Positions 24,725 to 33,276 of a DNA stretch of 64,000 nt are shown here, piece after piece. The stretch is taken from the NCBI RefSeq assembly GCF_009821115.1, contig NZ_VYTY01000001.1:1-64000 (forward strand), written 5' to 3'. Position 1 is the first letter of the stretch, and every line of letters starts with the position of its first letter. Source of the stretch: Nitrincola alkalisediminis. Lineage in GTDB: Bacteria > Pseudomonadota > Gammaproteobacteria > Pseudomonadales > Balneatricaceae. The translations under genes were made by a program, and so were the position numbers. Under the pieces are notes generated by a model. The model worked only from the letters and a program-made list of their open reading frames with translations. It did not search any database and was not told the origin of the DNA.

Positions 24725-26062
24725 TTAAACCTTACCAACCAGCATTGCGTTATACGCAGGCTGCAGCATTCTGTCTTTCATAATCCAGACAGCCCAAGAT
24801 TCTTCTTTAGGGTCAATAAAGGAGAAGGACGGCAAGAGTTCGCCACCCCAACCAAACTCAACCAGCATGGCTTTGCCAACGGCGGTGATCATTGGGCAAG
24901 AGGTGTATCCATTATGCTTGGCTAACAAGGGTTGGCCTTGAATATGAGCTAGGATGTTGGGTTCTAGAACCGAGGCCTGCATTTTGACACTGGCCGCTGT
25001 TTTGTTGAACGGCATGCCCATGACATCACCAATCCCAAATACATTGCTGTATCGAGTGTGTTGCAATGTCTCCCGGTCAACTTCCATCCAGTTTCCAGCA
25101 AAAGGACCTTCTTTAAAAATCAATTCGCTCTCGCGCACCGATTTTGGAGCGGCCATGTGCGGAACTACGTGCAGGAAGTCATAATCTTGCGTGATTTCGC
25201 TGCCATCTTGCAGGGTAAAGGTTGCTTCTTTACGATCCGCATCAATAGCGGTTAAACGATGAAAGTCGTGCCGAGTTAAGCCTTGTTCAGTCCAGCGTTG
25301 TTTTACAAAATCATTGTAGTAGTCGACGCTGAACACTCGATCAGTGGGGGTGAAAAAGTGCATGTCAAAACGATCACGAACCCCTGCATCTTCAAGACGC
25401 GACAGCGTCGTGAAGGTCATTTTTAGAGGCGCGCCCGCGCATTTTATGGGGGTGGGGGACAGAGTGAAAACACCCTTTCCGCTGCCTTTGGCAATAAAAC
25501 GCTCGATTTCTTCGTTGGTTTTTGCCGCCGCATCAATACCCGCGTATACACTGCCGATACCTTTTCCTTGGCCAATTAAATTTACATCCATTCCTTCAAT
25601 GCGTTCATACTGCAGCTCAACGCCCGTCGCCACAATTAAGTAATCGTAGGTCAGTGTTTGTCCATCATTGAGTGTGACTCGGTTATTATCAGGGTCATAT
25701 TCGGTTACCATTGCCCGAATCCAATTGACTCCAGAAGGAATCCATTCGGCTGTTTTGCTGAGGGTCTTGGATTTGTCCCAGACTCCCGACGCAACCAGCG
25801 TCCAGCCAGGTTGATAATGATGTTCTTGGCGGGCATCAATTAAGGTGATTTTGGCACCTTGTAAACTTCTCGATAGACGGTTGGCCATGGCCAAACCACC
25901 TGCACCTGCACCGCTAATCACCACGTGTGCGGATGTTCGAATTGCGTTTGCGCTTGCATTCCCTGCAAGGCTCAGGAGGGGGGCCGCAACCGTTGCGCCT
26001 AGACCCAGCTTAAGAAGATCTCGACGACGTTCATTGGCTGGCGGTGTTTTTTTATTGGACAT
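24725..26062 (-). CDS. Tat-exported FAD-dependent oxidoreductase of the sulfide:quinone reductase type
   Basis: The 445-residue protein begins with a twin-arginine signal (ERRRDLLKLGLGATVAAPLLSLAGNASA), then the FAD-binding GAGAGGLAMANRLSR. YDYLIVATG follows mid-protein, then GIGDVMGMPFNKTAA near the C-terminus. Cysteines in IKCAGAP and SCPM occupy positions like those of sulfide:quinone reductase or flavocytochrome c sulfide dehydrogenase. It probably oxidises sulfide or a related sulfur compound in the periplasm. Tat export with FAD fits the folded-cofactor route. The small membrane protein downstream may be its partner. Confidence 0.75.
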   Translation of the reverse strand: MSNKKTPPANERRRDLLKLGLGATVAAPLLSLAGNASANAIRTSAHVVISGAGAGGLAMANRLSRSLQGAKITLIDARQEHHYQPGWTLVASGVWDKSKTLSKTAEWIPSGVNWIRAMVTEYDPDNNRVTLNDGQTLTYDYLIVATGVELQYERIEGMDVNLIGQGKGIGSVYAGIDAAAKTNEEIERFIAKGSGKGVFTLSPTPIKCAGAPLKMTFTTLSRLEDAGVRDRFDMHFFTPTDRVFSVDYYNDFVKQRWTEQGLTRHDFHRLTAIDADRKEATFTLQDGSEITQDYDFLHVVPHMAAPKSVRESELIFKEGPFAGNWMEVDRETLQHTRYSNVFGIGDVMGMPFNKTAASVKMQASVLEPNILAHIQGQPLLAKHNGYTSCPMITAVGKAMLVEFGWGGELLPSFSFIDPKEESWAVWIMKDRMLQPAYNAMLVGKV

Positions 26063-26306
26063 ACAGAAAGCTCCGAAGTCGTTCTTGAGGGAATGCGTGC
26101 TGTTTAAATCAAAACCGCGATTGTATACCCTAATTTTATTCCTTATTAGGCTAATGTAAATATAACTAATGTATAAATGTTTATATCATTTTGGAATATG
26201 AGTTGGTTTTTATCTCGCTGTTCAGAATGGGTTTTCCGCTAGCCTTACCTAAGGATAAGTCGCTATACTCTTGTTTATATTCTGTAGTCGTTAAGGCATA
26301 CGCAGC

Positions 26307-27911
26307 GTGAATCCGCGAAAAATATCATATTCCGACAAGCGCGTTCTGCTGATCGAGAGCAGTGGCAATATGCGCTCGACTATTTCACAAATGCTACGGC
26401 AGCTAGGCGTCGTGAATATTCAAGCGATGACCATCAATGAACAAATACTCGACACCGTGCGTGACGAGGCGTTTGATATTGTCCTGTTAGGCCATAATGC
26501 GAGTGACAAAACAACGGGAATTCAGTTGTTAGAAGAAGCGCGTTTTAGAGGGTACATGCGTCCGACATGTGGTTGGATCTTTATGACCAGTGATTCATCA
26601 CAAGCCGTTGTTCTTCATGCCATTGAAAGCAATCCCGATTATCTGATTACTAAGCCATTTACAGTTGATGAACTTAAATACCGTATTGATGCGTTAATTG
26701 CGCGTAAACAAGTCTTACGATCCATCGATGTTGCAATAGAGGCGGGTGATCATCAAGCGGCACTTGTGCATTGTGATGATGTTCCTGTGTATGAGCCTTG
26801 CTATGAAATTGCACAGCGGATTAAAGCAACCTTGTTGATTGATCTAGGGCGGGCCGATGAAGCACTGGATATCCTGCAACAGCATTTTTGGGATATGTCG
26901 GATAAAGATACAGGACTCTGTTTGGCAAAAGCCTTTATCAGCCTAAATCGCCTAGATGAAGCGTTGAGTTTGCTGAATGATCTGATTGAGGCGCATCCGC
27001 TTTTAGTACCCGCTTATGATCTTCTGGCAAACGTTCATGAACGGAAAGGGGATTTGGTTTTAGCAAGAGAAACGCTGGAAGTGGCTACGTCTAAATCACC
27101 ATTGGGTATTCCCAGACAAATGGAGTTAGGTCGTGTTGCAACCTATACCCATGAGTTAAAGATAGCCGATACAGCCTATCGGCGCTCCATTTCGTTAGGG
27201 CGTAAAAGTTGTTATCGATCTCCTGATCCTTACTTGTACCTTGCCAATATTCGTCGTTTAGAGATGCTTTCAGCTGACCCTAAAGATAAGATTGAGCTCG
27301 AAAATAAAATGATGACCTTGCTGAATCTTGCCGAGTATTCATTTCCAAAAGACGTTGCATTTAAGGCACGATCTGCCTTGTTAAAAGCGAAATGGTGTGA
27401 GGATAATCAAAATAATGAGCAGGCTGCCGAGTTTATGCAGCAGGCTGAACGCATTAACAGAACCTTGGTTAGCCCATTGAATTTACAACGAGAAATGTTA
27501 ATTGTTAGCGGTGATGCTGTTCCTATATTGGAAGAAAAAGTGGATCACACGGTGCTGCCAGATAAGGTGAATTTCGATCCGGTGATGAGTGACAAGGTTA
27601 ATCGGCTGGCCAGTAAGCATTATATGGCAGGTAAATACGGTCAGGCACTGCGTTATCTGAATTTAGCAATCGACTACAACCCAACCAATGCAACAGTAAT
27701 GTTAAATCTGGCTCAACTCTACTTAGAGGTAGCCCGCGACAATGAAGTAAATCGTGAGTCACGACTGAAGATGGTAAAGCGGTTTTTAAAGTTAACTCAG
27801 AAGTCTGCATTGACGGAGGAGGAGAAGGTAAGGCAGCGTCAGTTGATTTACTACTTTACTAAGCCGTTAACCAGTTTGCCTAAAGGTTCGTTGCATGCAT
27901 TGTTAAAGTAG
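26307..27911 (+). CDS. Pseudo-receiver/TPR protein
   Basis: The 534-residue protein has an N-terminal CheY-like domain (about 11-130) followed by tetratricopeptide-like helical repeats to the end. The receiver lysine is present (LITKPFT). The phosphoacceptor position reads LLGHN instead of LLDxN (Gly62), and the usual acidic pair reads ES (Glu17-Ser18). It therefore probably cannot be phosphorylated in the normal way and may act as a protein-binding module. Neighbours are tRNA-Arg and the flagellar block, which suggests but does not prove a role in motility signalling. The start has no strong Shine-Dalgarno site. Confidence 0.75.
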   Translation: MNPRKISYSDKRVLLIESSGNMRSTISQMLRQLGVVNIQAMTINEQILDTVRDEAFDIVLLGHNASDKTTGIQLLEEARFRGYMRPTCGWIFMTSDSSQAVVLHAIESNPDYLITKPFTVDELKYRIDALIARKQVLRSIDVAIEAGDHQAALVHCDDVPVYEPCYEIAQRIKATLLIDLGRADEALDILQQHFWDMSDKDTGLCLAKAFISLNRLDEALSLLNDLIEAHPLLVPAYDLLANVHERKGDLVLARETLEVATSKSPLGIPRQMELGRVATYTHELKIADTAYRRSISLGRKSCYRSPDPYLYLANIRRLEMLSADPKDKIELENKMMTLLNLAEYSFPKDVAFKARSALLKAKWCEDNQNNEQAAEFMQQAERINRTLVSPLNLQREMLIVSGDAVPILEEKVDHTVLPDKVNFDPVMSDKVNRLASKHYMAGKYGQALRYLNLAIDYNPTNATVMLNLAQLYLEVARDNEVNRESRLKMVKRFLKLTQKSALTEEEKVRQRQLIYYFTKPLTSLPKGSLHALLK

Positions 27912-27923
27912 AGACACACGATG

Positions 27924-27999
27924 TGGTCTCCCCACAGGGACTCGAACCCCGATCTGGCCCTTAGGAGGGGCCCGTTCTATCCAGTTGAACTATAGGGAG
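27924..27999 (-). tRNA. tRNA-Arg (anticodon CCU)
   Basis: On the minus strand a 76-nucleotide cloverleaf forms. The acceptor stem is CTCCCTA/TGGGGAG, the D stem is GTTC/GAAC, the anticodon stem GGCCC/GGGCC encloses loop CTCCTAA with anticodon CCT, and the T stem and loop are CGGGG-TTCGAGT-CCCTG. CCA is encoded at the 3' end. It decodes AGG. Confidence 0.95.
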
Positions 28000-28067
28000 A
28001 TTTCTAAGTATTCTATCGAATTTGCTGATGTAAAACTAGAGTTAAGGCGTGGAAGTTATGGGCTAAG

Positions 28068-28562
28068 TTAAGCTTTCCCAATACGCCGTTGAGCCGAGTA
28101 GTTGCCTTTGCTGCCTTGTTGGTCATAGAGCGAATTCGTCGTATGCTGGCCCTGCAATAAATTAAGCAGTTGTTCTACATTTGCTTTGTTGCGCGATACA
28201 ACTTGTTCGTTGCGTTCATTGGCAAGTCGGATTTCACGAAGAAGCTCGGTCAGCTGTGTCCAGTTGCCGATTAAGGCGCTACGCTCAGGGGAGGGCAGGG
28301 TGCTGCACAACTGCTTAAATCCATCTTCAGACGGAGTAAAGCCGAGCAAAGTGAGCGATTGATTGCGCTCTAAAATACTGCTTTCAATCTCGCGTAACAC
28401 TTGGTGTTTACGCTGAGTCATGTCATTGAGTGCGTCTAGATCTCTTGAAACGATAATAGAAAGCTCCTCCTCCAATAACTGGTGGAGTTTTTCAAACAAC
28501 TCAACCCCTTCGCTGACCTGTTGGATGAAACGCTGTGAAGATGCGCTCGTCATAAAGGTCAA
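28068..28562 (-). CDS. flgN: Flagellar chaperone FlgN
   Basis: The 164-residue protein is an all-helical FlgN-type export chaperone (LEEELSIIVSRDLDALNDMTQRKHQVLREIE is the typical N-terminal helical pair). It binds the hook-associated proteins FlgK and FlgL, encoded about 11 kb away, and delivers them to the export gate. Its ATG overlaps the flgM stop (ATGA), and both read from the sigma-28-type promoter upstream of flgM. Confidence 0.85.
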   Translation of the reverse strand: MTFMTSASSQRFIQQVSEGVELFEKLHQLLEEELSIIVSRDLDALNDMTQRKHQVLREIESSILERNQSLTLLGFTPSEDGFKQLCSTLPSPERSALIGNWTQLTELLREIRLANERNEQVVSRNKANVEQLLNLLQGQHTTNSLYDQQGSKGNYSAQRRIGKA

Positions 28563-28870
28563 GCAAAGAGTTTGTCAAACTGCAGAAGTTTATCTGCAAG
28601 TTTTTCGTTATTAATTGAGTAGCTGCCATCGGCAATGGCGGCTTTAAGTTCAGCAACTCGAGCGGCATTAACGTCAGGGGCGCCTTCCGCTGCTTTACCT
28701 GCAGATTGAATCGCTTGAGCTGCATCGCTTAAGCGAACGGTATCCTTCGGCGGTGCCTGTGTGCCTCCTGCAGACGATTTTGATTGAGTCGATGGTGAGT
28801 TCGCATCACCGGGTTTGTTTCGACTCGCAGATGTCTGGTTAGAGGATAGGCTGTTGAATTCGATAGCCAT
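28559..28870 (-). CDS. flgM: Anti-sigma-28 factor FlgM
   Basis: The 103-residue protein has a disordered, Ser/Pro-rich N-terminus and the conserved C-terminal sigma-28 binding region (DTVRLSDAAQAIQ, VAELKAAIADGSYSINNEKLADKLL). FlgM holds sigma-28 inactive until it is exported through the completed hook-basal body. A sigma-28-type promoter lies 34 bases upstream, so it is probably autoregulated through its own target. Confidence 0.9.
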   Translation of the reverse strand: MAIEFNSLSSNQTSASRNKPGDANSPSTQSKSSAGGTQAPPKDTVRLSDAAQAIQSAGKAAEGAPDVNAARVAELKAAIADGSYSINNEKLADKLLQFDKLFA

Positions 28871-28903
28871 CCTAAATTACCTCGTAAACTGTGTATAGCA
28901 AGG

Positions 28904-28930
28904 GTATCGACTCGTTTGTGAAAATCTTTA
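28904..28930 (-). promoter_or_regulatory. Sigma-28 promoter for flgMN
   Basis: On the minus strand TAAA (28930-28927), a 15-base spacer and GTCGATAC (28911-28904) fit TAAA-N15-GCCGATAA with six of eight -10 positions. The spacing is exact. Confidence 0.75.
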
Positions 28931-28994
28931 GTAAAAAAATAGGTTTTTTGTCAAAAAAAGCAAAAAACAGGTTTCGCACACTATTATAGTTCGA

Positions 28995-29690
28995 TTACTG
29001 AACCCTAACCACTCCAGGTGCAATAATTATGGCTCTGACTTCATTGCCGGATTGGCTGTTTTGTACGCGAATTTGTTGTTGCTGTCGGCCATCCTCTAAC
29101 GCAATACCAGGCATCCGAATGGTCAGAGAGCCTCTTTGTGCCTCAATCATCACTTGGTCGCCTCTAGAAACGAGCATGGCGACCTCTAACATACGCGCGT
29201 TGATGACTTGGTCGCTGCCAATTTGACGCCTGACGTGTTTCCCGATGACATCTTGCTCTCGTGTAAAATAATCCTGGCCGATGCGTGAGATATCTTGTTC
29301 AACCAGTTTAATATCGCTGGCGCTAATCCGGCTGTTACGCACCAGAGGCTTAGCGCTGACAACGACAGTCATCATTTGTCGTACCTGCGCTGTGACGAAC
29401 AGGCTCCAGAAAGGCTGGTGGCACGTGGCTTTAGCCGTCACCCTTTGGCCACTGTTGAAGGGGATTTGGATTTCGAGTGGATATTCGCATGCAGCGAGAG
29501 TAAGGTTTTGATTGACGGGATTTACGCTGACGTCTAACCTGCTTTCAGGGAGACGTGTGCTAAACTCATGAATGATCGCCTCTTCAACCTGTTTTTGAAT
29601 AGATTCGGGCAATTCAATCGCGAGGCTAGAGGTCGATTTTAAAAAAATAAGCAAAAACAGTAAAACTAATGGTAAATTATGTGAATTCAC
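28995..29690 (-). CDS. flgA: Flagellar P-ring assembly chaperone FlgA
   Basis: The 231-residue protein has an N-terminal signal (LPLVLLFLLIFLKSTSSLA) and a SAF domain region (VVVSAKPLVRNSRISASDIKLVEQD and VINARMLEVAMLVSRGDQVMI). FlgA assists P-ring (FlgI) assembly in the periplasm. It lies upstream of flgM on the same strand with a 124-base gap holding the sigma-28 promoter. Confidence 0.9.
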   Translation of the reverse strand: MNSHNLPLVLLFLLIFLKSTSSLAIELPESIQKQVEEAIIHEFSTRLPESRLDVSVNPVNQNLTLAACEYPLEIQIPFNSGQRVTAKATCHQPFWSLFVTAQVRQMMTVVVSAKPLVRNSRISASDIKLVEQDISRIGQDYFTREQDVIGKHVRRQIGSDQVINARMLEVAMLVSRGDQVMIEAQRGSLTIRMPGIALEDGRQQQQIRVQNSQSGNEVRAIIIAPGVVRVQ

Positions 29691-29755
29691 GTGTATGTTC
29701 AGCCTTAACAGGTGGATGTCACTTATGTATGAACGGTCTTGGGGTTTGATGAATC

Positions 29756-30694
29756 ATGTCATCTATATTAGATAGTGTAAACCTACGTACGCAGATGGTT
29801 GGGCAGAACCGACTTGAATTGTTGCTTTTTGGCCTCGAGACCAGTCAGCGTTATGGCATTAACGTGTTTAAAGTGCGTGAAGTATTGCAGTGTCCTGAAC
29901 TAACAGAGGTTCCTAGAAAGACAAGTGTAATCAAGGGAATGGCCCATATTCGAGGTGAAACGATCCCTGTTTTAGACTTGTCGGAGGCGATTGGTCGGTC
30001 TCCAGTGCCCGCAGAAGATGAACGTCGTTGTTTTTTAATCGTGGCTGAGTACAACAAACGCACTTTGGCCTTTCTTGTGAGAAAAGTGGATCGGATTCTG
30101 AACACCAATTGGGATCAGATCATGGCACCGCCTGCAGAAATCGGCTCAGACAACTATTTGACGGCTGTGTTTGAGTTTGAGAAAAAGCTCATCGAGATCA
30201 TTGATGTTGAACAAATCCTAGCCGATATTTACCCTGCATCCACGGATGTCAGCGATGACATCGCTACCGAAAAAGTTAAAAAAGCCGCACATGAGTTGCA
30301 TGTCTTGATCTGCGATGACTCTCAAGTTGCCCGTAATCAAATGCAGCGCAGCCTTGAAAATCTGGGTGTGAAGGTGACCTCTGCAAAGAATGGTCGCGAA
30401 GCTTGGTTGATGCTAAAAGACATGGCTGGCAAAGGTGTTGATGTTGAACAGTATTATTTGATGCTGATCTCGGATATCGAAATGCCTGAGATGGATGGAT
30501 ATACCTTAACATCAATGATTCGCAACGATACGCGTATGCAGCGAATGCACATTATTCTGCATACATCCTTAAGCGGTGGTTTTAACGTATCAATGGTTAA
30601 AAAAGTTGGAGCTGATGGCTTCTTAGCTAAGTTTAATCCTGACGAACTTGCTTCTGTTGTGGTTAAACGTATTGAAGCGGTCAGTAAGCGCTGA
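29756..30694 (+). CDS. cheV: Chemotaxis coupling protein CheV
   Basis: The 312-residue protein joins a CheW-like domain (residues 15-165, with YGINVFKVREVL and GMAHIRGETIPVLDL) to a receiver domain (about 185-310) with ICDDS and the phosphoacceptor in LISDIEMPEMDGYTL. CheV couples chemoreceptors to CheA and is modulated by phosphorylation. It sits directly before cheR, as in Pseudomonas and Vibrio, in a likely operon (17-base gap). Confidence 0.95.
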   Translation: MSSILDSVNLRTQMVGQNRLELLLFGLETSQRYGINVFKVREVLQCPELTEVPRKTSVIKGMAHIRGETIPVLDLSEAIGRSPVPAEDERRCFLIVAEYNKRTLAFLVRKVDRILNTNWDQIMAPPAEIGSDNYLTAVFEFEKKLIEIIDVEQILADIYPASTDVSDDIATEKVKKAAHELHVLICDDSQVARNQMQRSLENLGVKVTSAKNGREAWLMLKDMAGKGVDVEQYYLMLISDIEMPEMDGYTLTSMIRNDTRMQRMHIILHTSLSGGFNVSMVKKVGADGFLAKFNPDELASVVVKRIEAVSKR

Positions 30695-30711
30695 TTAAGT
30701 AAGGGGGCTAT

Positions 30712-31551
30712 GTGAGAACAGGGTTCACGATCACATCTGATGAGTTCAAAAACTTTAGCCAGTTTCTTGAGAAAAGCTGTGGAATTTTATTAGCCGAGCA
30801 CAAGCAATATCTTGTACAGAGCCGCCTAAGCAAAATTATGCAAAAGGAAGGCTTTGCGACATTAAGCGAGCTGGTGAATCGGCTTAACTCGATGGGAGGC
30901 AATCTCCTTAAAGAGCAAGTCATTGACGCGATGACAACCAACGAAACCTTATGGTTTAGAGATATTCATCCATATGAAATACTCAAAGATAAACTATTGC
31001 CCGAAATCGCCAGTGGTCAGCCAATGCAAAAGCTGCGGATTTGGTCTGCAGCCTGTTCAAGCGGTCAAGAGCCCTATTCAATCAGTATGGTGATCGAAGA
31101 GTTTAGACAGTCTCGTGCGGGGGCTTTTTCGGCAGGCCAAGAAATTGTCGCCACAGATATCTCTTCAGTGATTTTAGATCAGGCGAAGCGTGGTGAGTAT
31201 GAGATGCTGGCGCTTGGCCGTGGGTTGTCGCAGGATCGCTTGAATCGTTTTTTTAGAAAAAACCCCGAAGGGAGTTGGACGATTAAGCCTGAGATTAAGG
31301 CGCGCGTTAAGTTTCAAAGCCTTAATCTGCTAGGACAGTACTCTTCGTTAGGTCAATTTGACATTATATTCTGTCGGAACGTTCTGATTTATTTTTCATC
31401 GGATGTTAAAACTGAAATTTTGAGAAAAATGCATAAGCAGCTCAAGCCTGGAGGGTATCTTATTTTAGGTGCTTCTGAGTCGCTCTCTGGCTTGCCTGAT
31501 TTATACCGCATGATTCATTGCCGCCCCGGCATTATTTACCAGAGCATTTAA
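30712..31551 (+). CDS. cheR: Chemotaxis methyltransferase CheR
   Basis: The 279-residue enzyme methylates receptor glutamates using S-adenosylmethionine. It has the N-terminal CheR helical domain, the TTNETLWFRD motif, the AdoMet-binding WSAACSSGQEPYS and FDIIFCRNVLIYFS near the end. The start is GTG with AAGGGGG upstream. It follows cheV closely and is followed by a terminator-like hairpin before flgB. Confidence 0.95.
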   Translation: MRTGFTITSDEFKNFSQFLEKSCGILLAEHKQYLVQSRLSKIMQKEGFATLSELVNRLNSMGGNLLKEQVIDAMTTNETLWFRDIHPYEILKDKLLPEIASGQPMQKLRIWSAACSSGQEPYSISMVIEEFRQSRAGAFSAGQEIVATDISSVILDQAKRGEYEMLALGRGLSQDRLNRFFRKNPEGSWTIKPEIKARVKFQSLNLLGQYSSLGQFDIIFCRNVLIYFSSDVKTEILRKMHKQLKPGGYLILGASESLSGLPDLYRMIHCRPGIIYQSI

Positions 31552-31591
31552 CTTGCCGCCTAAGTGGCAGACTCTTGCCGCTTTCACCTTG

Positions 31592-31625
31592 CTAATAATG
31601 ATGGATAGACCTCTATCATTATTAG
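31592..31625 (+). terminator. Hairpin between cheR and flgB
   Basis: CTAATAATGAT (31592-31602) pairs perfectly with ATCATTATTAG (31615-31625). The loop is 12 bases and an A+T-rich stretch follows without a clear T-run. It probably ends the cheV-cheR transcript. Confidence 0.55.
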
Positions 31626-31655
31626 ATTCAAATAAAATCAATAGTTTACAATGAG

Positions 31656-31670
31656 TGGCACGTAGATTGC
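31656..31670 (+). promoter_or_regulatory. Sigma-54 promoter for flgBCDE
   Basis: TGGCAC-GTAGA-TTGC is a perfect -24/-12 sigma-54 element 66 bases before flgB. In Pseudomonas and Vibrio this operon is driven by sigma-54 with FleQ/FleR or FlrC-type activators, none of which is in this window. Confidence 0.9.
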
Positions 31671-31735
31671 TTTATTTGTAGTAAAGCGTATCTAGGTGTT
31701 CGCTTCTCACGTTTTAAATGGGTAAGGTCAAGGCT

Positions 31736-32134
31736 ATGTCAATTAATTTCAAATCAGCTCTCGGAATACATGCCGATGCTCTGACTTTCAGAGCACATCG
31801 TGCCGAGGTGTTGGCGAATAATATTGCGAATTCTGATACGCCTAACTTTAAAGCGCGAGATGTCGATTTCAAGCAGGTGCTTGAGAGCAAGATGACGCAC
31901 AGTCCATTGCATTTACAGAAAACGCAGGGTGGGCATATCGACGGATTAGTGAATCCCGATTTTGCTGCAGATTTAATGTACCGTATACCCTTTCAGCCTG
32001 CGGTTGATGGCAACACAGTCGAAGTGCAGGAAGAGATTAGTCGTTTTACTGATAACTCGTTACGTTATCAGGCGAGCTTTGAGTTTTTGAATGGCAAGTT
32101 CAGTGGGCTTAAAAAAGCCATAAAGGGTGAATAA
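31736..32134 (+). CDS. flgB: Flagellar rod protein FlgB
   Basis: This proximal rod component has the N-terminal rod/hook signature with ANNIANSDTPNFKARDVDF and the C-terminal DNSLRYQASFEFLNGKF helix. I start at the ATG encoding MSINFKSALG (133 residues) because AAGGTCAAGG lies just upstream. An earlier in-frame ATG at 31718 is not needed. It is the first gene of flgBCDE. Confidence 0.9.
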   Translation: MSINFKSALGIHADALTFRAHRAEVLANNIANSDTPNFKARDVDFKQVLESKMTHSPLHLQKTQGGHIDGLVNPDFAADLMYRIPFQPAVDGNTVEVQEEISRFTDNSLRYQASFEFLNGKFSGLKKAIKGE

Positions 32135-32136
32135 GT

Positions 32137-32574
32137 ATGTCTTTGTCGAATGTATTTGGGATTGCGGGTTCTGCTATGAGTGCTCAAACCATACGTTTGA
32201 ACACCACCGCCAGTAATATGGCAAACGCTGAGAGCGTTAGCTCTAGCGAAGGTGAAACCTATAGAGCGCGCAAACCCGTATTCGCACTAAAGGCGCCAGA
32301 CGTAAGTCAGTTAGGTGAAACGCCCACTGGGTTAGCGCCCGGTCAAGGCGTACAAGTATTGGATATTATTGAAAGTCAAACGCCTTTACGTATGGCGTAT
32401 GAGCCGAATCATCCTTTATCAAATGAACAGGGTTACGTTTTTTATCCAAACGTCAATGTGATTGAAGAAATGGCCGATATGATTTCAGCATCACGATCAT
32501 TTCAGATCAATGCAGATGTACTGAATACGACGAAGCAGATGCTGCAGAAAACCATGACCTTAGGTCAAAGCTAA
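32137..32574 (+). CDS. flgC: Flagellar rod protein FlgC
   Basis: The 145-residue rod protein has LNTTASNMANAESVSSSEG near the N-terminus and the SRSFQINADVLNTTKQMLQKT C-terminal helix, the standard paired terminal helices of axial proteins. It assembles with FlgB, FlgF and FlgG into the rod in the periplasm. It starts two bases after the flgB stop. Confidence 0.95.
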   Translation: MSLSNVFGIAGSAMSAQTIRLNTTASNMANAESVSSSEGETYRARKPVFALKAPDVSQLGETPTGLAPGQGVQVLDIIESQTPLRMAYEPNHPLSNEQGYVFYPNVNVIEEMADMISASRSFQINADVLNTTKQMLQKTMTLGQS

Positions 32575-32592
32575 GTCTCAGAGGGTTGAGAG

Positions 32593-33261
32593 ATGAGCAC
32601 TATTAACACGAGCAACATATTTGATCAGATAAACCGCGATAACAAAGCGGCGGAGATCAAAAAGTCTGATGGCACTGATGATAATCAAATGTTTATGAAG
32701 CTTTTGATTGCACAGTTGCAGAATCAGGATCCGACCAACCCATCTGATACATCTGATTTTATGCAGCAGATATCCAGCATGACCATGGTTGAGACGATGA
32801 CCGGTATGGCTAAGACATTTGAAACGATGAGCAATAGCTTGCTTAGCAGCCAGAGTGCACTTCAAGCGTCTTCTATGGTGGGTCAACGGGTATTTATTAA
32901 TACGGATATTGCTCAGTTAACTCAGGCTGGAGGAGCGCTACCCGGAACGGTAAGTCTTGTGACCCCAACAACTAGCTTGCGTGTCTCAATTTTTGATCAA
33001 GGCGGCAATTTGGTTGACCAAGTGAATATGGGATCGGCATCGTCGGGTGAACGAAGCTTTGTTTGGAATGCGAGCGAAGACGTGCCTGCAGGAAGCTACC
33101 AAATTATAGCAGAAGCCTTTGATGGCGATGAATATGTGCAAGTTGACACTTGGATGCCGTTTACAGTGAACAGCGTATCCTTGGGTCAAAATGGAATCGG
33201 AATGAAGGTCAATACCGCCATTGGCGCGATTAACTTTAGTGACGTCAAACAGTTAGGTTAA
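32593..33261 (+). CDS. flgD: Hook capping protein FlgD
   Basis: The 222-residue scaffold forms the cap under which FlgE is added. The conserved N-terminal segment MFMKLLIAQLQNQDPTNPSDTSDFM is present, followed by the two beta domains (with QGGNLVDQVNMG). FlgD is removed when the hook is finished. It lies between flgC and flgE with short gaps, consistent with one operon. Confidence 0.95.
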   Translation: MSTINTSNIFDQINRDNKAAEIKKSDGTDDNQMFMKLLIAQLQNQDPTNPSDTSDFMQQISSMTMVETMTGMAKTFETMSNSLLSSQSALQASSMVGQRVFINTDIAQLTQAGGALPGTVSLVTPTTSLRVSIFDQGGNLVDQVNMGSASSGERSFVWNASEDVPAGSYQIIAEAFDGDEYVQVDTWMPFTVNSVSLGQNGIGMKVNTAIGAINFSDVKQLG

Positions 33262-33276
33262 AGTGAGGTAAAAGTC

